A stretch of 64,000 nucleotides of DNA from Archegozetes longisetosus (GCA_018873245.2 JAEMBT020000006.1:7895855-7959854), one strand, 5' to 3'. Counted from the first letter of the stretch, positions 1 through 13,089 are shown. Translations and numbers: made by a program. The notes: generated by a model from the sequence alone, not told the origin.

Positions 1-48
1 GCAATCTGTGATGTTATTTGAATTAGAGATAGGACTGTATAGAAGTCC
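1..48. repeat. Fragment of M3-family repeat at window edge
   Basis: AATTAGAGATAGGACTGTAT with flanks matches the reverse complement of 49240-49286. Truncated by the window edge. Confidence 0.4.
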
Positions 49-179
49 CCAGACGATAGAGTGATTAAAGAGAATTTTAGAGAATATAACTAGTTGGGAA
101 AGCTAAAATGATTTAATTGAAAGAATGAAGATTTGTTAAGTTACTTAAACTTAAGTGCGTACTTTAATTTAGTGGAAAG

Positions 180-271
180 CAAAGATCTGGCTGAAAGGCC
201 TGGAAAGATCTGGCTGAAAGGTCTGCAAAGATCTAGCTGAAAGGCCTGCAAAGATCTGACTGAAAGGCCTG
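180..271. repeat. 23-bp tandem repeat, four units
   Basis: Four consecutive copies of CAAAGATCTGGCTGAAAGGC plus CTG, with few substitutions. Confidence 0.9.
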
Positions 272-1220
272 CTAATTAATTGAGCAAAATATTTTGGCTG
301 CCCTTAATTCCTCGAGCTTTATCCTTTTTCATAACACTAAATCGTTGCAAACAAAGACAGCCAACATCTGTTACCACTCTCTAACTTATAGTAGAGCAAT
401 TTATTTCTCCCTAAAATTGTGTTTCAAATATTTCTCTCTTTTTGAGACCTTCATTTCCATATTTTTAATTCAGTACTTACTCGATCTGAAAAAATGGTTA
501 ATATGGCAAAAACATGATGACTAGTTTGAAAGATAGTTGAGATAAAATATAATGTCTTAGCGTGTTATACATGATAGTGAGAAACAAAGGAGTTGATTTT
601 GAATAATAAAAAGACATAAAATGATACATAATTTTTTAGTTTGTCATCGAGAATCAGATTATTCGTAAATGTTGTGAAAAAAGCTTGCGTAATAATTATA
701 CCTAATTATCTAAAATAAATTAATATGCGCTCAACATTTTTTTGAATAACTGCTCCAAATTAATTATAGCACATATTTCTATCCATTTATTCTATCACTA
801 AAATAGAGTCGAAAATTATTCCGTGGCCATAATGTCTGTAGTGAACTACAGAACTGATACTCCACTAGTATTATAGCCCTACCATTACTTTTATGATAAT
901 GAGCCACATCTGCAATTTTTCTCACGAAGATTGAAAAGATTAGAGTTGACGCGTTTTTTCTTATTCTTTCATTTTTTCTCGCTCTCTACAGAAGGAGATG
1001 AGCGCTCCTTTTTTGGCAAATCATTGTGTTTTTTGGTGTGCGTGATGTTATATCAGTCTCTTTGATCAAGTGTTCATCCAATGCTGAAGTTCAGTTAAGC
1101 ATTCTCTCGATTCTATATGACAATTCTATGCTATTTCATAGGATTCTTCATAGTATTCTTCATAGGGATTCTATACTATTTCACAGGATTTTACACGATT
1201 GAGTCGGAGGACTGGTGTTC

Positions 1221-1260
1221 TATATTCTTATATATTCTTATATATTCTTATATATTCATT
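1221..1260. repeat. 10-bp tandem repeat (TATATTCTTA)
   Basis: Three exact units and a diverged fourth. Confidence 0.9.
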
Positions 1261-2717
1261 CTTTACATATTCATTCGTAGAGTTAGATTGGTGATATGAA
1301 AGGTTTTTATGGGTAAAATGGAAGATCATTAAGATGCTTACTTGCATGCAATGGTATGGTTGGGCTTATTTGGCAGTGATCTATTCAATCATCGTCAAGT
1401 CGAGTATATCGAGTAACACTATTCGCATTATAACACTTGCATAGTATACTAAAGCCAAATCTAGTTCAAGCCAAATACAAAGGTCTACTGATGGGTATCC
1501 AACCGAGCACATTAAATCTTAGGATTACGTAGCAATGCTTCTCTATTGATTTTTGCCGATTGCTTCACTTTCTTTAAGAACCCATTTTTAGGAAGTTACT
1601 TAGTGTCGCCTCTGCCTTTCCCTACGCCTCAACCCACATCAAATGAATTTTGTAGACAGGGCGACGATTTACCAGTGCGAACAGTCTGTTCTTTTCTACT
1701 CCTTCTCTACTCTTTCCCTACTCTTTCCCTACTCTTTCTTGCTCTCTCCCTACTCCTTTCCTACTCTCTAACCCTCGCCATAAGCGACAATTCTTATATT
1801 GTGCCACCAGTATATCAACTCAAACGATTGCATTGAAAAAAATCAGTTTTCAGCTTCAAAATGATCTCACACTTGGCCTCTATTTATCCTTTCCTGTGCG
1901 AATTATATGTTCTTTGTTTTCTTTTTATTTTGCTTTTTCGTTTTGTAAGTTTTTTTGCAGGAATAGCGACTGATTTGTGAGTTGAAAATATTTAGTCAAT
2001 GCACTCACCAGTGAGCAAAGCAAAGAGTCTTCTCTCAAATATTGACACAACATTTAAAATGAGACTCGCTTTATAACAACAATCTTATTGAATACATTTG
2101 CGTTTAAATCTCTCTTTCCTTCAAAAGAGAATATATTTTATATTATACAAAGAATAGTGGCCCGACTTTTCGGTTAATTTCTTAAACTAATTTCAGGGCA
2201 AAGAAAAGTTCACAGAGCCTTTAGCTAAAATTTCATAATTCTATGGTATCAAACAAATCTATCTTCAATCTTTGTGCCCTTTGTGACCTTTGTTTTCCAA
2301 ATCTTAATATACATAAAATCATATTTTATTTTTGAAAATTTTCGATTTGAAATCAACATAAGTTAAACTTAATATTCGCATCGAATGCTTAACACTAAAA
2401 CTATTATTTATTTAATGAAAACTCAATCATTCTCTAAAGCTGGTAGTTGATTATAGATTCTATGCAATTAAATTACTTTCTATTTAGATGGTATTCAACT
2501 TTGAAGTGAAACCAGATGACCCTTTAACTGGTTTACGTTTAATACTGTGGGATTGATTTTAAAATTACGGGTTAATTCTATCACAGGATTATTGCGTGAA
2601 ATCCGAAAAGTCCCGTTACTAACTCTATTCTGGACTATCTTATTATGCAAACGAATTCATCTAACTTTGAGTGAATGGAGAGGAACAGCATGATTGGCAC
2701 AAGTTTTACAGTCTTAC

Positions 2718-2762
2718 CTGAGTAACCCAGACGTTAGTAGTCATTATTTGATTTTTGAGATT
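2718..2762 (-). CDS. Gene D exon 5 (45 nt)
   Basis: Encodes [15 protein letters not shown] between ttgacag and gtaaga, the canonical 45-nt nAChR exon. Its first 36 bases are identical to gene A exon 4. Confidence 0.93.
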
Positions 2763-5700
2763 CTGTCAATAAAAGAAAAAAAGAAAACTCAATTTTCAAC
2801 TGTAAACTGTAGTGTTTTAATAAGCTGCAAGCTGTAGTGTTTTTAATAGAACAGTGCGCTGTAGTGTTTTAATATAACTGTATAGTATTTTAATAGAACT
2901 ACAGACTGCAGAGTTATAACTAGAAGTAGTGTTATAATAGAACTGTATGGTATATTAATATAACTGAAAACTGTATAGTATATGTATAACTGCAAACTAG
3001 TGTTATAATAGAACTGTAAGTATTTTAATAAAACTGAAAACTGTAGTCTTATAATAGAACTATAAGTATTTAAATAGAACTAAAAAGAGAGTATAGTATT
3101 TTGGTTAAAGAAAACAAAATTATCCTCTCTTTTGTAATATGACACAAGTGACAAGTTGAACTTGGTTTGGCATCTAAAAAATCTCAAACGCTAACAATGA
3201 GCTTAAGTATGATAGCTTTTTGTCCTTTAATGTTATTCTCTCCGATCTTTCCACATGAAGACCTTTCGCAAAAGCATCGCATCTAAAAAATGTTCCTTTT
3301 ATTCTTCTCTACTTTAAGGCTATTTTCAGTCAATAGTTTTCAAGATTCAAATCTTCCGTAGATTTAACCCTAAATCTCAAAAGTGTTCCAATTATTCTAA
3401 GGCTTACGTCTAAGTCAATGGAATACTATTGGTTTGAAAATTGATTTATCGATTTCTTGTGTATGTTAAATAATTAGAGAAATATTCTTTTGGTGCTTTT
3501 TGGTACTTTTCGATACTTTTTGGTGTTTTTGAACTTTTTCGACATTTGTGTACATTTTGGATATTTTTGAACATTTTAGATATTTTTGAACTTTTCAGAT
3601 ATTTTTGAACTTTTATTTTTGAACCATGATTGATGATTATTTTGAGCGATAAAAGCAATGAAATAAATTTAGTGTTGAAGAAATAACTTCCATAGTAGCT
3701 GTTACTCATAAACAAGTCTACTCTATTATATTGATTGTCTTTTTCTATTTTACTCATCTTTTCATCTGGAATTCTAATCACACCAACAATGTATTCATTA
3801 TCACTTGAATGTCTCAAATCAGTTATTTCCACAACTTTTCAATTTAATGTTATGTGGCATTAAATGAGGTGAGGCTCAGAATTCATTTAGGATCGGATTG
3901 ATTCAGAGATAAAATTCAAATAATTTTCTATCAATATTGCTCTGATCTAATTATGAAAATTCTCAAATTAAGTTTACAATTGATTAGATTCCATGAAGTA
4001 TTTGTTTGAGAAATAAATTTTGATAAATTGTTTGGACAAACTTAGTTTGAACTGTTTTTGTTGGCTAACCAATAGACTAAAAGTAGGTTTAAAGAAGTTG
4101 CAAGTATAAAAAAAATTCAAGCATTACATATCTGTTCACTGATTGCCTGAATAAAAACTATCCTTAGCTTGAGATCAGTGAACCGAAAAGTTTTTGACTC
4201 AAAAGAACATTTAGCACTTTCTATATGTAAAGTAAGGCTTATATATATATATATGAAAGCGAGGCTATTCCTGACCTGTGGATCACAGAATTGAAGTATT
4301 TTTCAAATATATATTTATTCATCGTGTCAAATAGAATCGCATATGAATGCATAAATATACTGTAAGTGTCATTTCTAGTACATCCCTTTAGCTGAATCAG
4401 AGCTGATCCAATTTTACTTCAATTCCAACATTTCTCTTCGGTTACTATGAGTGATCTGAAGCGCAACTAATTTATAAAAACCTTATTTATTCATTCATAA
4501 GCATAAGATAATGAGCACTTTAAATGAATTTTTTCTCAAGTATACAATTTTCAACATTTATTCAAAAAGTCTGTTTCTGAAAGGGCTTTTATGGCATTGG
4601 GTGTTTGAGATAATCGATTTTCGAGGTCTGCTATCATCAATTCGATTGAAGGCTAATGTGATTGAAGTTAATGAATAATAATAATTAACACTAGCTGCTC
4701 TACAAATGACTTTGTTATACCTGACTAATGGAATACACGCATAAATGATAAATGAATAAAATTTAAAAATCTCGAGATTAAAATTAAATAATTAATTTAA
4801 CATGCATGTTATTCTGTACTTTTAAAATTATTGATTTTTTCAGCTTTCTCAGTTGTAAGCGATTCAATAATTTAATGTGAAGGCAATATAGATCAAATTG
4901 TGACTATATTACACTCTATTAGTTAGTCTGAGCTCATTTTGAGCAATTTATAACTTGAAAAATGTTCACTGCTAAGACTAATTCCATTGTGTAGTTGAGC
5001 TTTCAGCTCTTTGTAAACGTGACGATTGAAGGCAATAAAATTAGTAAAGATACGATATAAACCCAAGTGGTTTAAAGAAGATATTTTATGAAATTTGTTT
5101 AGCCTTAAGGCATTAGACTCAATTGTTCACTGTTTGCTGTAGCTTATTACAGTATAACAACATGTTAATAAGACAGTAGTATGTTTTCTGAATCTTCAAC
5201 TATACTTTCAAATGATTCAATTACTGAACAATTCTAAAATTGCATTCACTCACTTCTGACGATTTGCGCATAAACTTCTGTCAAAATGGTTTTATTAATT
5301 TTCATAAACTTAACTAATGCTGGACATAATCTTTTATCTAAATGTGTTGAAGTATGACACGAAAAAATATTATCTCCTAATGATAATGACTCGTATAATG
5401 TCCTAACTTTTGGGCATTTGAAAGATGCTTAAAATGATAGAATGAATTAAATGAGCTTTGAAAATAATAACGATTATAATTAATATTAAATGAAGTAATT
5501 CTAGGTCGTTTGGTGAAGTATTCTCAGAAAGGAAAAGATAAAACGTTGTATATTTCGATCTAAAGGTAAACTGAAAAGTGAGAAAACTTATTGAGTTTAT
5601 CTCATGTATGCTTTATATGGTGAAGACATTTATACATGAAAATGATGGCATCTTGACTGGAGAATTTCCCCTGAGATATTGGGACATTGCATCTTAGATT

Positions 5701-8700
5701 AAAAATGTATGGCATTTTCATGTTTGCACGCATTTCATTCCAACTCAATAAAACTTCTTCTATAAAGAATCTTTAAAATCCACTACTCTGTGGTCATATT
5801 TTAATGTTTGCTCTCCTAACACATCACTTTGTGGTGAATGGACTGATTTTTTTCTAATATCTCTTCTCCTTTGCATGTATTAAAAAATGTTTTCTTAATA
5901 AATACATATTTTCGTGCTTAGGCTAGAATTTAATGCTTAGACTAGAATTTGATTGTTAGGCTAGAATTGTTAAGCCAGAATTTGATTGTTAGGCTAGAAT
6001 TGTGAGACAGAATTTTATTCTAAATACTTTGAATGTAACATTTTTTCTAAAAACAGTTCAATATTTGAATTAAATTTACATAAGTAAAATGAAAATATTG
6101 AGAACAGAATTCTTTTATAAATCCTTCTGTCGAATCTTTGATAAAAAGAGGAATATTTTAATTTTAACATCAAATTTATATTATCAATGTTAGTCAGTCT
6201 TATAGTCGCAAATTTGAGTTAATGTTTTTTAGATTACTGTCGCATTAGAATTCAGTTTTTTCTTCAAACGTATTCATGTTTCGACCATTTATTTCATATT
6301 CTTTATGCAAATCGTGTTCTAAATCTTTCTTCAACGAAATGTTTTAAATCAAAATTAATTAAAAAACAAAGATAAAGAAAAATAAGTCCCAAACAGGTTT
6401 AAGTTTAACAGAACACAAAATAGATATTTTCTCAAAGATTGATAAGTACAACTTTTAACTAATTAAACAATAAATTTAATGTTTCACGTGGATTATTGAT
6501 AAGCGTATTATATTTTTTATAAGAATAAAGAAAATTTTTCAGATTCTACAATCGATTACTTGATGTTGGATCTGTAAAATATTCTCCTCGTCAATGTTAG
6601 GTGCATTTGCAAAAAAACTATTATAACTTTTCCGCCGAATCAGCTAAAACATCATAACTTTCTTAAATGGGCTCAAATTTGTGAAGATATCCTATCTGTT
6701 CATCAATACTAAGCTGTCTCGTAACTTGACATTACGACAAAGATTATATTTCTTTTATTTATAGAATAATATTTCACTTTTTATAGAATAACCGAATTAA
6801 TGAATCTATCAATTGTTACGTACAAAAAACATTTTTTGATAATGACTTCAGGAAATGGATATTTTACGGATTGATTCAAATTCGTCAGCATTCTGGACAT
6901 TCTTTTTATGTGACTTCAAAACATAATAAATTTATGGAATAAAGCATAGAGCATGTTTTTCAGTTCATCATTGAAATAATTATGCCATTTTAAAATTGAA
7001 ACATTTTGTTATACTTGTATCAAATTTGTCATTTAAATTAAAGCATTTCAAACTTCAATTAATAGAAAACTTACGACATCAATAAGTTGTGATAACTTCA
7101 GACCCATCTTCACCGTCAGTTTATCACTAAATTATGGAAAATTTTGCAAATTAGTTGAGGTATTGAAAATTGATCATTATTTTAATATAAACAAATCGAA
7201 TTTGTTTGTAATAAAGGACAAACTTATATGAATGACTGATAACTTATTGCCTCAAACTTGTTTTGACCTCTGGTTTAGCTAAACTTTAAGTGCTAATTGA
7301 AAAAGTCTAAAATCATTTTCTAACTCACAAATTCTGAAGATTTAAAGTTAAAAGCAAAAATGAGAAAGTTTCGATTTGAAAGCTTATTGAATTAAATTGA
7401 TAGCGTCAAAATGATATGCTGTCATAAGTTAGTATAATTTGATTAAGTTGACTGCATTGTAGATAGGGAAAAGTATTTCTTCTATTTTATCCACTTTAAT
7501 ATTCAAGATATGATTATGTCTCATAAGACCTACAAATATGAAAGCATTGCCTCTAAATATTAGACTCGGATAATTGATTTGTATATCAGGTTAAAGACTA
7601 TTAAAGTAAACATTTTCTTTCAACCATTGTATTGGAATATTTTCTAAATAACTTCTTTAATGGAAAGCTTGAACTCTTTTGTGAAAGTTCAAACTCTATC
7701 TAAACTAAGTCGTAAATCACTTTTTAAGCAAGTAAAACATAAACAGTTTGACCAGGTTACTGGCAACTCGGCTATAGACAGATCCGGTTGTTAGCAAGTC
7801 CTCTCTTAAGCACTTGTCAATCCAATTACATGTTAGAGAGTTTGGATATAGGCGACCCTAGTTATAGGCAACTCATTTCCTACACAGTGATAAACTATCT
7901 ATAACTAGGTCAGACTGTACAAGCACTAGTTTAAGTCTAGATAATACGTGGTTTATTTTGGTAGGAAAAGAGTTTTTCGGATGAAGAACTAACAAATTTA
8001 GAGTTTTATTCTCTAATGATGTTCAGAATTTTGAGATTAACATATTTTTGAAGCTTTTACAAAATCAACTGCTCATAAACCCTTATGAGAGGTTTTGAAT
8101 GAATGACTTACAAGTTGATAGTTAACCGTAAGAGTAACTTGAAAATGAACAGTGTAAAGCTTGAATTTACATAACTTACCTGTTATTGCCAACTGGTCGA
8201 ATGAGTCTGTTATAGCTATTAATAAAAATTTGAAAATTCATCAAATTTACATAATTTTGCTCCACTGTATAAGAGAAAGTCAAAGCTAAACAGATATTCT
8301 AACCTCGACATCAAATCGTCGTAAAGCCGTTTTGCATCTTTGCAAAAAAACATGAATTAGACATGAACAGAAATTCTAAGCAAAAACCATTTATTGAACA
8401 TAATATCATAATATCTAGATTATTAAGTAGAAATGTCAAGCTATTTTTTGAAATCGTTGGAAAAAGTCACATGTATTGGATCGTTTATATATATAGTGAG
8501 ATGTCATACTAACAAAACTGAGTTATTGCGATACAACTCAGTCAATTCAATTACTACCTGTTGGTCAACGCTAACAACTATTGGAAATAAGACTAATCAC
8601 ATTCTCGTGTTTTCTCTAATAAGTTATGGTAAACTAAGCTATCAGTGGGTTAAAAATATTAATTCAACATTTTTTTGTATAAATTGATTCATAATTTTTA

Positions 8701-9010
8701 AATAAATTTCTACTCAGTTTGAAATGAGTCGTTTCATCGAATTAAAAGGAATCTAACCTAACCTGAATATTATAGAGTTAAGCAGACGTGACTTGTTGTT
8801 TTAATAAATGAAATTTTCTGTAGCTTATTCTTAAAATGGTAGAAATGAGCAAAAAGAATATGATTAATTAGAATGTTAGGGCATATCAAATTGAAAGAAG
8901 AGGCTCACAAATGTTATTACTGTAGAGTGACACATACCTGGATTACCAATAATGTATTGTATGTTTAATATAAATGTTAGTGCCATGTAATGCAATTTAG
9001 AGACTGCCAT
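2718..9010 (-). CDS. Gene D: nicotinic acetylcholine receptor alpha1-like subunit, 5' five exons (3' end outside window)
   Basis: Exons in transcript order: 9010-8938, 8337-8304, 8215-8180, 7126-7075, 2762-2718, 240 nt and 80 residues, all phases consistent. Seen: leader of about 22 residues, [44 protein letters not shown] and [15 protein letters not shown]. The start closely resembles insect alpha1 and gene A. The exon that should follow (W-DYKL) is not visible in the 2.7 kb to the left edge, so the gene continues outside the window or stops there as a fragment. No lesion is visible in the exons seen. Agonist-site Cys pair and membrane segments cannot be assessed. It is divergent to gene A. 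Confidence 0.85.
2796..3100. repeat. Degenerate minisatellite
   Basis: About ten irregular copies of a roughly 25-30 bp unit around GTAGTGTTTTAATAGAACTG. It lies just upstream of gene D exon 5 in transcript direction, inside the intron. Confidence 0.7.
3446..3832 (-). CDS. Uncharacterised ORF inside the last visible intron of gene D
   Basis: 128 codons on the same strand as gene D. The first half (MEITDLRHSSDNEYIVGVIR) looks like ordinary protein sequence. The second half is Lys/Ser-rich and comes from the degenerate repeat at 3480-3625. No family recognised; may well be chance. Confidence 0.12.
   Translation of the reverse strand: MEITDLRHSSDNEYIVGVIRIPDEKMSKIEKDNQYNRVDLFMSNSYYGSYFFNTKFISLLLSLKIIINHGSKIKVQKYLKSSKISKMFKNIQNVHKCRKSSKTPKSIEKYQKAPKEYFSNYLTYTRNR
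3480..3625. repeat. T-rich degenerate tandem repeat
   Basis: Recurring TTTTTGGTACTTTT and TATTTTTGAACTTTT units. Confidence 0.6.
5918..6010. repeat. Degenerate tandem repeat
   Basis: Repeats of TTAGGCTAGAATTTGATTG with deletions, about five units. Confidence 0.65.
7075..7126 (-). CDS. Gene D exon 4
   Basis: Encodes [17 protein letters not shown] (52 nt), between tttag and gtaagt. A 4.3-kb intron follows. Confidence 0.92.
7744..7917. mobile_element. MITE-like element, family M2, copy 1
   Basis: 174 bp. Ends CAGTTTGACCAGGTTACTGG and ATAACTAGGTCAGACTG. The interior, read in reverse complement, matches the element at 37049 (AACTCTCTAACATGTAATTG against GACTCTTTAACATGTCATTG). It lies in an intron of gene D. 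Confidence 0.68.
8180..8215 (-). CDS. Gene D exon 3 (36 nt)
   Basis: Encodes YNRLIRPVGNN with split Ser codons at both ends, between atag and gtaagt. The intron after NNS is not used in genes A or B. Confidence 0.9.
8304..8337 (-). CDS. Gene D exon 2 (34 nt)
   Basis: Encodes (D)[10 protein letters not shown] and two bases of Ser, between gcaaag and the donor gttaga. An 88-bp intron follows. Confidence 0.85.
8938..9010 (-). CDS. Gene D exon 1: signal peptide
   Basis: ATG at 9010 in a favourable ATGG context, 24 codons with a hydrophobic stretch (MALTFILNIQYII) then GNP, and one base of Asp before gtatgt. With the next exon this restores the family start [11 protein letters not shown], which is the main evidence. 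Confidence 0.82.
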
Positions 9011-9476
9011 CGTTTGCCTATATATTAAGGTAAAATTTGATTAATTGAATTTCAAATTTTGTGCCTCTCTTAGTTATTTATGAATCAGTAAACATGATAT
9101 GAATAAAGATTTGTTCAGTTAAATGTTCACATGCAAAATCACATATTCTAGAATGACAGCTTTTGCGCGCAATCGCATTCGTGGACAGACATCTAGTTGA
9201 GAATATTCTTATAGCAATTTTAAATTAATTACAATATCATAACTAATTTTGGCTACTTTTGATCGAAATGATAGAGAGATAAATATATTTAAATGATAGA
9301 GTCTATCAAATGAAACATATCTTACCTTATATTGAATTGAAACTGATTTAATCAAAAGGTTGACACTGTATACAAACGGATGAAACCATTTCTGAAAGTA
9401 TGAGCGTTAGGACCGACGCAATAGAAGGATGTGAAACATTCTCCTCATCAATAGAACTGCGAGTATTGAACCAAAA

Positions 9477-9484
9477 TGACGTCA
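9477..9484. promoter_or_regulatory. Perfect CRE palindrome upstream of gene D
   Basis: TGACGTCA within the 14-base palindrome AAATGACGTCATTT (9474-9487), about 470 bp upstream of the gene D start. Known CREB/ATF consensus; function here is inferred from position only. Confidence 0.35.
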
Positions 9485-10369
9485 TTTCGGCAATTCTATA
9501 ATTGAAGAATACTGTTTATCAATTTGTTAGTTAATACAATTTCGTCATTTCTACTGACAATAATTTCAATTTGAAGCTATCTAATGGTTAATTAAGAGCT
9601 GGAGAGAAAAATAAAAGGAAAAGTTGTAGAAAAAAGTTGTAGAAAAAAGTTGTAGAAAAAGTTGTAGAAATAAATAGATTTAATATTGAAAAATAGATAA
9701 AATCAAATATGGATGTAAGTTATGTTAAAATGAATAATTGGTGGTAATACAATTGATGGTAATATGACAAATATAGTAATTAGAATAATCTACTCAAAAC
9801 ATAACTCTATAGTTTAACACTCGTCAATAGTTTTATTAAGTTTGAATACATTTGTTGTGATAATACACTGTATTTGTCTGAATGTTGTTCTCTAGTCTCA
9901 TTCAATTATCAGTTAATGTCATAAAAAGACGCATAAAAGCGAATATAGGTTTGCTTTAGTTTCGCTATCAGTGCTTTAATACTCAACATATGAGTTTGCA
10001 AACTATAAAACTCAATTAAATTCTTATTTTCTCTCAACATTGAAGTTGGATTTATTTTCGAATTAGCTCTAATTCAAATGATTTAAGATTTGATTAGAGA
10101 AGGATATTTAAATAAATAAGAATCCGTATAAAAACTTATAATTTGAATAAATGTTTTGATGCGTTTAAAGATCTGTCTAAGCGCTAAGAACTAGTCATTC
10201 ATGGCTTTATTCTTATCACAGTATACAAGATTTGCTGAGACTTAAGATAGGAAATTAAGTTCTTTATTCATTCAAATCTAATAGAAACTAATCTGATATT
10301 ACTTTTAGTCTTGATATCTAAAGCTATAATATGGTGTAAAGTGAAACAGAGACTTCTTTCTTACTCACA

Positions 10370-10950
10370 CAAACAGAGTCAAATAATAACAAGCTTTTTT
10401 TACAACTTTTTTATTTCTTGACAGATCTCAATCAAATTTGTGCAGAAATCAAATTTCAACTCTCAGCTACAAAAAGCCTCGTAGACACGACGAAGATTTA
10501 GCCACATTTTGATTTAGAAAATAAACGAAAAATGAACATACTTTTTAAGATACTCTCAACGAAAACTGTAATGCCTTAGTTAATGCACGAGTGCAGAGAA
10601 AGCGTTGCATTTTGGCATCTCTAGTGTTTTCAAAACATAATCTAAAAAATAATTCAAAACTTAATTAAACTTGACAGATTTATAGAAAATCAAGTCATTT
10701 CGAATCTAACTATTTCAATAAGCAAGCAAATCGTTTTGATCTATTTTTACAGCATTAATAAAAGAACATCACTTCATGATCAGTCTTTAAAACTGTTTTT
10801 TCTAAATGAAGATACTATCAAATCTGGGTGGTATTTACGAGGCTTTTGTAGCTAAGAGTTTAAGCTTGATTTCTACGCAAATTTGATTGAGGTCCACCAA
10901 GAAATAAGAAAGTTATAACAAAAAAGTTGATTATTACTCGACTGTGTATT
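10370..10950. repeat. Inverted repeat, arms of about 150 bp around about 280 bp
   Basis: Left arm about 10370-10520, right arm about 10800-10950. Shared core CTCAATCAAATTTG, then AGAAATCAA, then AGCTACAAAA and GCCTCGTA in inverse orientation. Indels between the arms break frame, so it is not a duplicated exon. Either a foldback element or a local inverted duplication. Confidence 0.65.
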
Positions 10951-11311
10951 AGTGTAACTCAGGTGTTATTGCATTGAAGACAATTGATTGTGAGAAGCTT
11001 TAGTTCTATTTGCAAATAAGACACGATAAAGTACAGTGAAAAACTTATTAATTGTAGATAGCAACTAAAGTAAAGTGAAGCGTCCAGTGATCAGGGGATT
11101 GCTCACGCATCTATGAAAAGTACTTTTCGTAACAAAAAGCACATTATGTACAAAATTAACAGCTAACAGTGTATGTCGTGGTAAACATGCCCTAAAGGCA
11201 TAGCAACGAGTTCTCCATCAGACACTATCCGTATCTACCGGGGATTATTAAGCTTTAGAGTGTACACGAGGAAGTTTTATAGAAACAGAACGGAAATTAA
11301 GTTGGTCTTAC

Positions 11312-11400
11312 CTCCGGTTAGATCAACATCGATAGCTCTACTCTGATTGCGTCACTTGTGTGCGATAAGAGGTCACTCGCTTCTGATCCCTCTTCACTCT
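11312..11400 (-). other. Possible 5' untranslated exon of gene D
   Basis: A less AT-rich stretch ending on the minus strand at CCGGAG followed by gtaaga, a strong donor. It has stop codons in the frames checked, so it could only be noncoding leader. The left exon boundary is unknown. Confidence 0.2.
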
Positions 11401-13088
11401 TCACCTCAATAACTTAACTTTGTATATAGTAGACCAATATTATTCATAACATATCCTTCTTTCTTACCATTCGCTTTCAGAATTGCCTCAATTTGGCTGT
11501 GACTTACTGTTGGTAAGTGACAAATATTAGCAAAACTGCTATAAAATTGCAACTACTCTAGATTCTCGAAAGCTTCCTTTAATTAGATTATTAAAAGCCT
11601 TTTTGAGTGAATGTCGAAAACGGCTTAGATTTCATAATTGACTTGTGTTTTTTCAGTGTCGAGGCAAACTTGAAACATTCATCTATAGTCTGCTTGTTTG
11701 ACAGTCATGTTTTTATTTACATTAAATTAAAACAAATTCAATCAGCTTTACTTAGGTTTCTAAAAATAGTTTGTTTTAAAACTTGCTTTCCCTTTAAATT
11801 TTTAATTGAGAGTTTAATTTATTATTTTAATGAATAATTAATCAGATGCTTTCCTCAAAAATTTGGTACTTCATGGTTCGTGTTGAATATGAATTATAAG
11901 ATTAAAGAAAGTGATGCGGCTAAACATATAACTGTTAATGGAAAAATATATTCAACTAAATAACATAAGCTCAAAATTTGAAAATATATAATTAAATAGA
12001 TTAAAGAGTTGAGTTCATATTCGTAGCTAGTTAATAAAGACGAATCCACAAATCAAACCTTATAGATAATGATGAGTTTTGATTGGTGCTAATAAAATAA
12101 AAACATGTGTGAATATATTTGATGAGGTCAAGTAGGTATTGTGCAAACGAATAGAGGAATATTCGGAGAGAAAAGTATACCCAAAGGCAGAGAATAGAAG
12201 ACTAAACGGAGCTCCTGTTTGTTGCTATCATTGATTAGAAGAGCTGATGGGAAGATGTTGGCATTATTTTGGTGGAGCAAAATTCAATTTTGTGTTCTAT
12301 GCCATTAATGTTTGGCATTTGATTTTACATCTATGTTTTTGTTGCCTAAACTAAAATATCAGGCTTGCATAAATAGCATAAATATTCGTCGATAAAACCT
12401 AATGCTAGAGCAAGCAGAAGAACAGTAAGAGAGCAGTGAGAGAGCAGTAAGAGTCTGGAATGGCAGGCCTGGCAATGGCATGTTCATCACTCCATGAAAT
12501 TGTCCAAAAGGACTCTAGTTTTGTTGCTGTTTTTACTGTGATTGCCTTACAGTCCCTGCCATTGTATCGGAACTACTCAAATGAATTCTGTGCAGATCTG
12601 AGCAAACCATTCAACTATTGAGATAACTGAGAACTGAAAGATGAAATTTTTATCTATACAAAAATTATCCTGACTTCAAGTCAGATGTAAGTTATTTTAT
12701 TATTCCGCTGTATGTGTATTCCGTGAGCGATCGAGCTATAACTCAGCTATAGCTTTGCATCTCTAACTTTCTTGCATCTAAATGAAAGTGTTAGATGTTG
12801 TTTTCATTACTATTCAGACCACGAAAAGGGAATCTTAATTTATGATTCTTAAGGAGGCAAACCAAGAATAAGCCCAAAATATTTCTTCATCGCTTTTCTA
12901 TACTGTGGAGAATGCCAACTACAGAGTATGTCTTCTAAACCATCGTCTAACTTGTGCCCATACTATCAATGGAGAGCCAAACTTTCATTTTCTAACTTTT
13001 TTTATATGCCAGCATCAAAGCCATAGCACTCTATCTTACTTGCAAAAAGCTTTTTTCTATCTTCTAGCAATTTTTCATCAATTTTTTT

Positions 13089-13089
<1 letters not shown>

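Larger units (their letters stand above)
1..2717. other. Presumed intron of gene D; no exon seen
   Basis: No nAChR exon motif ([19 protein letters not shown]) is visible on the minus strand. Contains the 23-bp tandem repeat at 180-271, a TATATTCTTA repeat at 1221-1260, CT-rich sequence at 1690-1770 and a fragment of the short palindromic repeat family at the left edge. Confidence 0.5.
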
